DNA of 64,000 bases from Notolepis coatsorum (Eukaryota > Chordata > Actinopteri > Aulopiformes > Paralepididae): NCBI GenBank assembly GCA_963971535.1, contig OZ020587.1, positions 161,134,078 to 161,198,077 of the forward strand, in the 5' to 3' direction. Shown here piece by piece: positions 33,426 to 42,438 of this stretch; position 1 is the first letter of the stretch; the number at the start of each line of letters is the position of its first letter. The notes below the pieces were generated by a model. That model was not told the origin of the DNA. It searched no databases and saw only the letters and a list, made by a program, of their open reading frames with translations. The translations under genes and the position numbers were made by a program.

Positions 33426-33499
33426 AAACACTTTAACACAAAAAACTACTGGTGACCCTTCTGGATGAGGTGTTTTCATGATTACCGTACGCATCATAG

Positions 33500-33765
33500 A
33501 TTCGATTCAAATGTATTGTAAATGGCTGCATTTACAGTATGTAGCAGTTTTTATCCAAAGAGCTTTACGTTTTTTGTTCCTCACATTTTTACCCGTTCAC
33601 TCACACATTCACACACCGACGGCGGAGGCGACCATGCAAGGTGCCCAACCTGCTCATCGGGAGGGTTAAGGGTTAGGGGTTAAGTGTCTTGCTCAAGGAA
33701 ACATCGACACGCTGCCCGGGAGGAGCGGGAATCGAACCGGGAACCTCCAGATTACCGTAAGTACA
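33500..33765. repeat. Dispersed repeat, copy a
   Basis: Shares CTCACATTTTTACCCGTTCAC and GGGGTTAAGTGTCTTG with 35640-35790. The minus strand reads CCCGGTTCGATTCCCGCTCC, a box B-like sequence, so a SINE or SINE-like repeat is possible. Confidence 0.5.
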
Positions 33766-34350
33766 GTACAACGAAAAGAAGTTTGGCATCCAACCAGAGT
33801 GCAAATGTAACAGTAAAGTGCAATAGTAATATACAATGTACAGGTGATTAAACTGGGTATAACATATATAAATGAGTACTACTGAGTAATAGTGCTAATC
33901 AGATGTATGTACAGAGTTGTAGTGTTAATATGTACAGTGATACAGGTATAAAGACACTATGGTAGTAAGTCATACTGGCCAGCAGCGTAACTAGGAGTAG
34001 GTAAGGGATATGTACAGTTATAGATATAGTATCTACAGATATGTAAAATTATTATATGCAGGTATGTACAGACAGCTGTGGATATATAATATAATAATAA
34101 TAATAATAATAATAATATAAATATATATATATATACGGTATATACAGCATTATTGTACATGCTATCATACAGAGTTATATGGGTTATATGCAGGTGTATA
34201 AGTAGGTATATAGAAGGATTGTATACAGGTATATTCAGACAAATATGTATATATATATATGCGGTAAATATAAATGTATATATATGTTATATACAGTACT
34301 ATTGTACATTCTATCATACAGAGTTATATGGGTAGAGTACAGTATGAGGC
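33766..34350 (-). repeat. AT-rich LINE 3'-UTR-like repeat
   Basis: Many TATGTACAG, ATATACAGT and GCAATAGTAATATACAATG segments, resembling the 3' untranslated part of the minus-strand LINE at 52617-53200. (TAA)n and (TA)n at 34091-34142. No ORF. Confidence 0.45.
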
Positions 34351-34561
34351 AGCTAGTTCCTCATCACCGCGGTAATGTAACCAGATACATGAGAGCAAAC
34401 AGACAAGACAGTCCGACGACTAGAACAGCAGAGAGAGGCTTTTAGAATCAAATGGACACAGAGTGCCGTGGTCGCCCGGTAAACAGTGCATCGCGTCTTT
34501 TGAAAAGCCAGAGTGCTGTTTGCGTGCGTTCATTGAATTTGCTCTTTATAGACCGCATTCG

Positions 34562-34883
34562 TCCTCGGGAGTTCATTCAATTCCAAGAAAAAGGAAGGTG
34601 TTTTCCGACGGGAGCGCTCGGGCCCCCGCGTCCATCCTCCTGTTTAAAGTTTATACACACACGCCATGTGGCTTTCCTAATGGAGACTTAACTAAAGGCT
34701 ACCTATTGTAAATCGGAGCTCCTCCTCGGGAGTTCATTCAATTCCAAGAAAAAGGAAGGTGTTTTCCGACGGGAGCGCTCGGGCCCCCGCGTCCATCCTC
34801 CTGTTTAAAGTTTATACACACACGCCATGTGGCTTTCCTAATGGAGACTTAACTAAAGGCTACCTATTGTAAATTGGAGCTCC
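34562..34883. repeat. 161-bp tandem duplication
   Basis: 34562-34722 and 34723-34883 are identical apart from AATCGGAGC versus AATTGGAGC. The duplication must be recent or an assembly effect. Confidence 0.93.
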
Positions 34884-35639
34884 TTTTAATCCGCCCCACC
34901 CCCCCAACAACCCCCCTCCCGTAAATGAAAGCAGGCATTTAATAACAGGTTCCTAAAGAAGAGGAAGATAAGCGTATAATGTGGCTTTAGCTGAAATAAA
35001 GTCAGGAAGTGAGGAATCTGATAATTGAACAGCGCCCATTAGCATCGCAGCTAACGTCGAGTGACCCGCTGCCCGGCGGCTAACGACTAGCGCATTAGCA
35101 CCAACCGTCATTTACCCCCCCCGACCGGGGAAAAGAAAGGGCGGAACGGAGAACGGTTGTGCTCTTTTGTAATCTCTAAATACTGCTCCTTCATCCCCCG
35201 GGGGTATTTAGAGAACCTTATCACGGAAATATCCCGCTGCACCACAATCTGTGAGATAGCGCTCAGCGGCGGCTGCTGCGGGAAACCAAGAGGGACAGCT
35301 TAGTGAAAATAAAAACACAGGCCCGCGCTGGGGAGCGCTGAGCCTCTCAGGAGATAATGGGAGACTGGAGGTTTATCCACAGACGCGGCGGGCGTGCGGA
35401 GGGCTTGGAATGGAGAGAGGGGGGGGAGTGGATGGAGGGGGGGGGGGGGGGGGTTAGGAGGCACGTCTTTTTAAAAAGAAAACCTAGCTACTTACCTGAA
35501 AACGTTAAATATGGAGGAGACCCGGCGCACACAATCGAGACGACAATACAACCAGAGCCGGCCTGGATTGTCATCACGGGAAGTTTGTGGCACGGAAAGT
35601 TTTCCATTATACGTGTGAAAATGTGGGTTAGTTTGGTGG
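34884..35639. other. Unassigned, partly GC-rich intronic sequence
   Basis: Contains a perfect 11-bp inverted repeat TCTCTAAATAC (35173-35183) with GTATTTAGAGA (35204-35214), and a poly(G) run near 35439-35453. No exon recognised on either strand. Confidence 0.4.
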
Positions 35640-35778
35640 ACTATGGTAAATGGTAGATGGTTGCATTTATATCTCTCTTTTATCCCAAAGCTCTTTACAG
35701 TTTTTTTTGTTCCTCACATTTCACCCGTTCACTCACAAATTCACACGCCGACGGGTGCCGACCTGCTTAGGGGTTAAG
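35640..35778. repeat. Dispersed repeat, copy b
   Basis: Second copy of the 33500-33765 family, cut off at GGGGTTAAGTGTCTTG, where it fuses directly with the first unit of the exon-derived minisatellite. Confidence 0.55.
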
Positions 35779-36489
35779 TGTCTTGGTCAGGGGGCTGGAG
35801 AAGAACTTGCTGAAAGGAGCTTGTTCTCCCAGGTTCTCACCTGTCTTGGTCAGGGGGCAGGAGAAGAACTTGTTCTCCCAGGTTCTCACCTGTCTTGGAC
35901 AGGGGGCTGGAGAAGAACTTGTTCTCCCAGGTTCTCACCTATCTTGGTCAGGGGGCAGGAGAAGAACTTGTTCTCCCAGGTTCTCACCTGTCTTGGTCAG
36001 GGGGCTGGAGAAGAAGAACTTGTTCTCCCAGGTTCTCACCTGTCTTGGTCAGGGGGAAGGAGAAGAAGAACTTGTTCTCCCAGGTTCTCACCTGTCTTGG
36101 TCAGGGGGCAGGAGAAGAACTTGTTCTCCCAGGTTCTCACCTGTCTTGGTCAGGGGGCAGGAGAAGAAGAACTTGTTCTCCGAGGTTCTCACCTGTCTTG
36201 GTCAGGGGGCAGGAGAAGAACTTGTTCTCCCAGGTTCCCACCTGTCTTGGTCAGGGGGCTGGATAAGAACTTGTTCTCCCAGGTTCTCACCTGTCTTGGT
36301 CAGGGGGCAGGAGAAGAACTTGTTCTCCCAAGTTCTCACCTGTCTTGGTCAGGGGGCTGGAGAAGAACTTGTTCTCCCAGGTTCTCACCTGTCTTGGTCA
36401 GGGGGCAGGAGAAGAACTTGTTCTCCCAGGTTCTCACCTGTCTTGGTCAGGGGGCAGGAGAAGAATAACTTGTTCTCCCAGGTTCTCAC
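35779..36489 (-). repeat. Minisatellite made of a myosin exon end and splice donor
   Basis: About fourteen units of 49-52 bp. On the minus strand each has TTCTTCTCCAG, CCCCCTGACCAAGACAG and GTGAGAACC. The last two segments are the terminal bases of the adjoining exon (36490-36619) and its 5' splice site. The outermost unit (35783-35846) even retains GCTGAAAGGAGCTTG, matching more of the exon. Each unit thus repeats a full donor, and many also an acceptor-like TTCTTCTCCAG. The array lies at the very start of the intron in the transcript. Frames open through it are not genes. Confidence 0.93.
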
Positions 36490-36619
36490 CTGTCTTGGTC
36501 AGGGGGCTGGAGAACAACTGCTGGAGGAGCTTGTTCTCCGACGTTCTCAGGACCACTACGATGTCCGCCGGCAGGGTGTCCCGGTTCTTCTCCAGGAAGC
36601 CGTTCACGTTGTACAAGAC
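36490..36619 (-). CDS. myo3: Class III myosin exon (motor domain, before loop 2)
   Basis: 130 bp, 43 codons plus one base. It encodes [34 protein letters not shown] and LFSSPLTKT, the segment after HYAGKV and just before actin-binding loop 2 of a class III myosin. These are actin motors with an N-terminal kinase, found in photoreceptors and hair-cell stereocilia. Acceptor: minus TTGTTCTTCTAAAG at 36620. Donor: ACAG then GTGAGAACC at 36489. The frame continues exactly from the exon at 37548-37636. The exon end has seeded the adjoining minisatellite. MYO3A versus MYO3B cannot be decided. No frameshift or stop. Confidence 0.93.
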
Positions 36620-37547
36620 CTTTAGAAGAACAACAGGGCAACCGTTTTAGCATGCGATTAACACTAGAACAGTCAGACTTCACGCGCTAAACCTGTTCAG
36701 ATGAGGACCATATAGTCCTAAACCTAAACCTGTCCAAAACCATATAGTCCTAAACCTGTCCAGATGAGGACCATATAGAACCTGTCCAGATGAGGACCAT
36801 ATAGTCCTAAACCTGTCCAGATGAGGACCATATAGAACCTGTCCAGATGAGGACCATATAGTCCTAAACCTGTCCAGATGAGGACCATATAGTCCTAAAC
36901 CTGTCCAGATGAGGACGATATAGTCCTAAACCTGTCCAGATGAGGACCATATAGTGCTAAACCTGTCCAGATGAGGACCATATAGTCCTAAACCTGTCCA
37001 GATGAGGACCATATAGTCCTAAACCTGTCCAGATGAGGACCATATAGTCCTAAACCTGTCCAGATGAGGACGATATAGTCCTAAACCTGTCCAGATGAGG
37101 ACCATATAGTGCTAAACCTGTCCAGATGAGGACCATATAGTGCTAAACCTGTCCAGATGAGGACCATATAGTGCTAAACCTGTCCAGATGAGGACTGGTG
37201 CTGTTCAGATAAGAACCATATAGTCATCAAACAGGAAGGTACTGGAGACATGGATCATCTTTAGAGACATACTATTTCAACACAGGTTTCAACACAAACG
37301 TGTACTATAGAACAGTCATATTGTTTTGGAATGTTCGAATACTAATCATTTGGAACTAAAGAAAGATGCACTATATCTTCCAATGTATCTTTTTTCAGTT
37401 CCAAATGATTGGAATTCTAAAATAAAAAAAACAGTCCTATGACCAGCGCAGCTGTTTTAGTGTTAAACAAACAATCGAATTGTTTTTAATGCAGAAAATC
37501 TGCGAATCTTACAGTAGATAACGTGCAAATGGTATGAAGACAGATAC
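36620..37547 (-). other. Myosin intron (928 bp) with 31-bp minisatellite
   Basis: 36690-37200 contains about sixteen copies of CCTGTCCAGATGAGGACC followed by ATATAGTCCTAAA (31 bp), some shortened to 26 bp. The rest, 37201-37547, is unique and AT-rich. Intron ends are GT (37547-37546) and AG (36621-36620). This repeat does not resemble the flanking exons, unlike the two other intron-start arrays. Confidence 0.9.
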
Positions 37548-37636
37548 CTTCCCTGCGTAGTGCTGGATGCCAAAGCAGAGCTCCACACGCTTGGGTCTCC
37601 AGAAGTACTTGTTGCGCAGATTGTCCTCGAATTTAT
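37548..37636 (-). CDS. myo3: Class III myosin exon (HYAGKV segment)
   Basis: 89 bp. Two bases complete an Asp codon begun in the exon at 61403-61556, then 29 codons read [15 protein letters not shown] and [14 protein letters not shown]. The HYAGKV motif is conserved in all myosin motors, and [11 protein letters not shown] is characteristic of class III. Acceptor: minus CTCCACTACAG at 37637. Donor: AAG then GTATCTG at 37547. No repeat array follows this donor. Confidence 0.94.
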
Positions 37637-38507
37637 CTGTAGTGGAGATTGGAAGAAAGTTAGGATAATAAGATGCTTTGATTTTGCACAAAATCATATA
37701 ATATTTAAAAGGCCACATTTACCAAAGGATACAATGTAATTACCTGTTAAATCCCTTCTTAATAAGTTGATGTATGTAGAATTGGTTTGATATCTGATCA
37801 TGTTCCCAGTATTGTAATGTAGCAGCGAGGTCAGGGGTCAATTTGCTCTCAATTGAAGAGCAACTAAGCCTTTTAGCTTTTAACTCAATGGTGGCCAATA
37901 ACGAGTAAACTTGTTATTGCCCGCCAACGCTTGAGCGCCAATAACGAGTAAACTAGTTGTAGGATCCTTTGATCCTTTTCCTTTGATCCCAGTTCTAAAC
38001 GATCATCCGGATCACTCTAGCCGCCCCTGGTTCGTTTGCCTACGTTGGAATTGCAATGCCGATCGAATCTCACCAGGTGGCAGTATCGCCTACCTTTTAA
38101 ACTCTGATAGAAAGGGATCAGTACTAGAGACAATGAATGAACTGGACTATCAAGACTCGCTCTGAGGGGGAGGAGCTCTTCCAAAGCAATCGCTAGCAGA
38201 TCTGCTCAAAACCTAGTTTCCCGTAAACACGTGTAATTACATATAAATAAGTAATCGCGATTGCCGATGGGATCATTGGAATTATTCTTTCTGGAGTACC
38301 TTCTGGCTAAGGTAAGGACCCCCTATGTCTATTATACCGAACCTGAAACATGTTTCTGTAACATTCAGTGTCTTACTTTACCGGACCTACAACAAGCGTT
38401 TTCTAAGGATTGCATTTTCGGGGTAAGACTACCCCCCCCCCCCCCCCATTTGATGATCTTGTGAAGGCACATGTGTACATGGTATATATCTTTGATTTGG
38501 GGGTTCA
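37637..38507. other. Intron sequence, unassigned
   Basis: Right part of the small-exon acceptor side. The doublet CCAATAACGAGTAAACT occurs at about 37894 and 37936, and a poly(C) run at 38431-38448. No exon or bounded element recognised. Confidence 0.45.
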
Positions 38508-39234
38508 GGGGATCTCCTTCTATTGGGCGACTTCAACCTGCCTGACTCATCTCAGTCGGTCCCAGTGGTCTCCCTCCTACAACAATTTGACCTGACTCCC
38601 AGTGCCATGCCTCCCACCCACAAAGCAGGCAACTCCTTGGATCTCATATTTTCCCGTAACTCCAGCATCATTAACACCACGGTAACTGCCCTACATGTAT
38701 CTGACCATTCCTTCATATCCTTCTCACTAACTCTCATGCTTAACCGAAAGGTCTTCACCCCAACTCAAACCGTCTCACTCAGACGCAACCTGCCCTCCCT
38801 ATCCCCCTCCACCCTCTCCTCTGACATAATATCCGCTCTACCTTTGAGTGACACCTTCTCTGCTCTCCCCACAGAGATGGCAACCTCCACCCTCCTCTCA
38901 GCCCTTGCAACCTCCTTCGACAAGCTCTGTCCCTTCGTTGAGAAACCTGCCCGCCGTTCCCCACCCAGTCCATGGCTGACGGATGCAGTGAGAGAACAAA
39001 GACAGGTCCTGAGAGCGGCTGAGAGGAAGTATAGAAAGTCACGCCTCACTGCTGACATCGACACATATCACAACCTCTTGTTAACATTCTCCAAAACCAT
39101 TACTAATGCCAAAGCTTCTTTCTTTCACCATAGGATCGATGCCTCTGCCAAGAATCTTCGCAAACTGCATGCTACCATGTCCTCCCTCCTTACTCCCCCC
39201 CCACCCCCTCCTCCCTCATCTTTTTCTGCCGAAG
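38508..39234 (+). pseudogene. L2-like LINE fragment: end of endonuclease and linker
   Basis: Frame 38523-39281 starts LLGDFNLPDSSQS with SLDLIFSRN and VSDHSFISFSL, the last two blocks of an APE-type endonuclease. PWLTDAVREQRQVLRAAERKYR and FHHRIDASAKNLRKL of the linker follow. It is cut before reverse transcriptase in a T-rich stretch (39231-39280). The RT of the same kind of LINE reappears at 48335-50724, beyond about 9 kb of nested insertions. The two may be halves of one element, but a short overlap in the protein leaves that open. Confidence 0.75.
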
Positions 39235-39282
39235 ATTTTTTTGTATTTTTTTTTGTATATTTTTTTTGTATTATTTTTTAAA
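39235..39282 (-). other. T-rich tract, possible 3' tail of minus-strand LINE
   Basis: T runs separated by GTA. If the Tx1/L1-like element (41833-48330) ends here, this is its A-rich tail and the Rex-Babar-like LINE is inserted within its 3' end. Inferred only. Confidence 0.35.
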
Positions 39283-39289
39283 CAAACAC

Positions 39290-40039
39290 ATAAACAAACA
39301 TGACAACACACGATTAGATATACAAGCATTGTTACCAGTGCACATCAAATTAAATCACCGTTTAGATAAATGTCTTATACAAGATATGCCCCTAATACCT
39401 GCTATCTATTCCCCTCACGTGTCACGTGAGACAAAGAAGTGGACCGACGAATCAGAGGCCACGCTCCAGGACGTGTTTACCGAAACGGATTGGGATATGT
39501 TCAAAGGAAGCGCCAGTGACGTCAGCGAGCTCGCAGACACAGTGGTGAGCTACATTACAACAATAGCCGATGGTATTGTCCCCAGAAAAACGGTGCGGAT
39601 TTTTCCAAACCAGAAACCGTGGGTGGATAGCACTATTAGAGCAGCTCTGAACTCTCGTACCACCGCCTACAACCTGGGTAGAGAGTCAGGAAACATGGAG
39701 GAGTATAAGGCTTCAGTCTATACTCTACGCAAGGCTGTCAAACTTGCTAAGAGGACATATGCTGACAAACTGGAGACACAAATGGCACAAAACGACACAA
39801 GAGGATTATGGCAGGGACTGAAGACAATAACTGACTATAAAGTCAGCGCCCCCTCAATGGGGAGCGACGACGCCTCCCTCGCGGACAAGCTCAACATCTT
39901 CTACGCTCGGTTTGGTGTAGACAGTGGCGCTGCTGGCTCTCCGGCTAGTGACGTCACTGGCGCGCCGGCTGTTGTGGAGGGGGGGGGGGGCAACCGCGGG
40001 GGGGCGGGGACGCTCTCTCGTTGTCGGAACACAGTGTGA
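39290..40039 (+). pseudogene. LINE linker region, frame 1
   Basis: Encodes RETKKWTDESEATLQDVFTE, PNQKPWVDSTIRAALNSR and the run KLNIFYARFG, the region between endonuclease and RT. The frame is lost at a G-rich stretch (39979-40010, two long G runs), probably by homopolymer slippage. RT continues in another frame from 40021. Confidence 0.8.
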
Positions 40040-41409
40040 GAAGAGCATTTATGCAGGTGAACACCAGGAAGGCTGCTGGCCAAGATGGCATAACAGGACG
40101 CATACTCAAGTCCTGTGCTAACAAGCTGGCCCCAGTGTTCACCGCCATATTTAATCAATCCCTGGCGGAGTCAGTGGTCCCTGCCTGCTTCAAGATGTCT
40201 ACCATCATCCCTGTACCGAAGAAACCCTCCCCAACATGTCCAAATGACTACAGACCGGTGGCACTCACCTCTGTGGTCATGAAATGTTTCGAGAGGCTGG
40301 TCAAGGACCACATTTGTGCCTCCCTCCCTAGTGATATGGACCCTATGCAATTTGCATACAGGACAAACAGGTCCACCGACGACGCGGTCTCCCAGGTACT
40401 GCACAGCACCCTCTCGCACCTTGACCGTCAGAAGGGGGGCTATGTGAGACTGTTGTTCATTGACTACAGCTCAGCGTTCAACACCATAGTCCCCACCAGA
40501 CTGGTGGACAAGCTGATCGAGCTAGGTCTGAGCTCCGCCCTGAGCGCCTGGGTACTGGACTTTCTGAGCGAAAGACCCCAGGCGGTCAGGGTGGGGGGTC
40601 AGACCTCCAACACCATCACCCTGAGCATCGGGTCCCCCCAGGGCTGTGTTCTGAGCCCCCTGCTGTACTCACTCTACACACACGACTGTGTGGCCAAGTT
40701 CAGCTCCAACTCCATAGTGAAGTTTGCAGACGACACGGTGGTGGTGGGGCTGATCTCGGACAACGACGAGAAGGCCTACCGGGAGGAGGTTGAGGTACTG
40801 GAACGCTGGTGCCAGGACAACAGCCTGCTCCTGAACATTGGTAAAACCAAGGAGCTGATCGTGGATTATAGGAGAGGACAGCAGGAGACGCACACACCAC
40901 TGATGATTAACGGGGCTACCGTGGACAGGGTGAGCAGCTTTAAGTACCTGGGGGTCCACATCTCAGAGGACCTGACATGGTCAACACACATAGACACAGT
41001 AGTAAAGAAGGCGAAACAGCGCCTCTACCACCTGAGACAGTTAAGGAAGTTCAGAGTATCGGGGAAGATACTCCAGTCCTTCTACTCAGGAGCTGTAGAG
41101 AGCATCCTGACCGGAAACATCACTGCCTGGTATGGAAACAGCACGGCACAGGACAAGAAGGCCCTACAGAGAGTGGTGCGCTCAGCCGAGCGTACCACGG
41201 GTATTGCACTACCCCCCCTGCAGGTTCTATACAACAAGAGGTGCAAATCCAGAGCCTGCAGGATAATGAAAGACCCTCACCACCCCAATAACAGCCTGTT
41301 TCAGCTGCTGAGGTCAGGCAGACGCCTGCGAACCCCAGCTACTAGGACAGAGCGGCTTAGGCTCAGCTTCTTCCCCCAGGCCATCAGAGCCATGAACAAT
41401 GAACATTGA
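40021..41409 (+). CDS. Reverse transcriptase of Rex-Babar-like LINE
   Basis: 462 residues from a TTG; probably not the native start, since the upstream frame was shifted. Motifs in order: [66 protein letters not shown] (catalytic Asp), [30 protein letters not shown] (FADD in place of YADD) and [15 protein letters not shown]. The C-terminal [15 protein letters not shown] and [17 protein letters not shown] follow. Complete to the natural stop. Confidence 0.88.
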   Translation: MSEHSVRRAFMQVNTRKAAGQDGITGRILKSCANKLAPVFTAIFNQSLAESVVPACFKMSTIIPVPKKPSPTCPNDYRPVALTSVVMKCFERLVKDHICASLPSDMDPMQFAYRTNRSTDDAVSQVLHSTLSHLDRQKGGYVRLLFIDYSSAFNTIVPTRLVDKLIELGLSSALSAWVLDFLSERPQAVRVGGQTSNTITLSIGSPQGCVLSPLLYSLYTHDCVAKFSSNSIVKFADDTVVVGLISDNDEKAYREEVEVLERWCQDNSLLLNIGKTKELIVDYRRGQQETHTPLMINGATVDRVSSFKYLGVHISEDLTWSTHIDTVVKKAKQRLYHLRQLRKFRVSGKILQSFYSGAVESILTGNITAWYGNSTAQDKKALQRVVRSAERTTGIALPPLQVLYNKRCKSRACRIMKDPHHPNNSLFQLLRSGRRLRTPATRTERLRLSFFPQAIRAMNNEH

Positions 41410-41949
41410 GTGCTCAGAACATTGAACTATCCACACACAAGCACACATGAACACACACACGACACGCACGCTGTGCACGCTCACACACGAGCAGCCACTT
41501 AACACTTTAACATGAGCGGGCACACACTCATGTCGCACACACGCACACTTATGGCCAAAGGAAAGGACACTTTAAATTAGAATAACAGGAACAGTGTATT
41601 GCACTACCAAAGCTAACTAGCATGTCCCATATGCTCTGTAAATAACTATGTACAGATACCGAGATGTCACTCCATGTTACCTGTTACCTGTTTACTGCAC
41701 AATGTTGTTTTTTCATTTTTTGATTCTATTATATGTTGTACCACTGTATTGCACATCGTTGCGGGCAAGACCACCCGCATTTCATTGTATACCTGTATGC
41801 CGTGACAATTAAAACTCTTGACTTGACTTGACTATGCTCTTGCTCGCACCCCCCACCCTGGAACCCCCAATGGATAATCCATCCATTATCATTCGCTCCT
41901 AACCAGACACTACCATTATATGCTAGCTTTTATTCTCTCCACCACTTCT

Positions 41950-42438
41950 TTATTTTTTATTGGTCTTTTTCCCCCTCCATTTTCCTCCGATTTTCTCCCA
42001 TCCCAATGTTAGTCGTATGCCAATTCCCAGTCCCTTCCTGGTCGCTGCGCTTTACCCCCCACAGTCAGATCATTTGGGAGAGTGGAGGCTACCACGTGCT
42101 TCCTCCGACACACGTCCAGCCAATCACCGCTTCTTTTCACCTGGCAGCGCGGATTCTCATTGAGAGGGCGTAGCGTGTGGGAGGACCACACTATCCCCCT
42201 CACGTCCAATCCGCGCTTAGCAGGCGCCCCGACCGAACTGTAGGAGTCGCTGTTTACAACGACCCGGACCCACCCCGCCAGCTTCTCCCACCCTCTGATA
42301 CAGCCAATTGTATCAGTGCAGACGGCCAGCCAAGCTGGTGACAACCCCGGAGCTGTGAGCTGGATTCGAACAGGCGAACCAAGCTCACAGCTCCGGGGCT
42401 GGTGACGAACGCAATCTCCGCTCGACCACCTAACCGCC
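41950..42438 (-). mobile_element. tRNA-headed SINE, copy 2
   Basis: Flanked by the 16-bp duplication TCTCTCCACCACTTCT (41934-41949 and 42439-42454), so it is inserted in the end of the Tx1/L1-like LINE. Minus-strand head GGTGGTCGAGCGG (box A) and GTTCGAATCC (box B, perfect consensus). The body matches 27561-28028. The head contains a perfect 17-bp stem, CCCCGGAGCTGTGAGCT with its complement (42345-42361, 42382-42398), enclosing box B. Confidence 0.9.

Larger units (their letters stand above)
39283..41832 (+). mobile_element. Rex-Babar-like LINE
   Basis: 5'-truncated element lacking endonuclease. Two overlapping frames, then a 3' untranslated region with CA-rich segments, ending GTGACAATTAAAACTC with CTTGACTTGACTTGAC. 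It is the closest relative of 28068-29455 and a more distant one of 52617-54139. Confidence 0.88.

Noticed and set aside
35650-36625. Frames of about 280 codons with [18 protein letters not shown] repeats
   Set aside because: Plus-strand frames across the 49-bp minisatellite; the real coding strand is minus.
36690-37200. 31-bp repeats resembling a CRISPR array
   Set aside because: Contiguous tandem units without unique spacers, inside a myosin intron.
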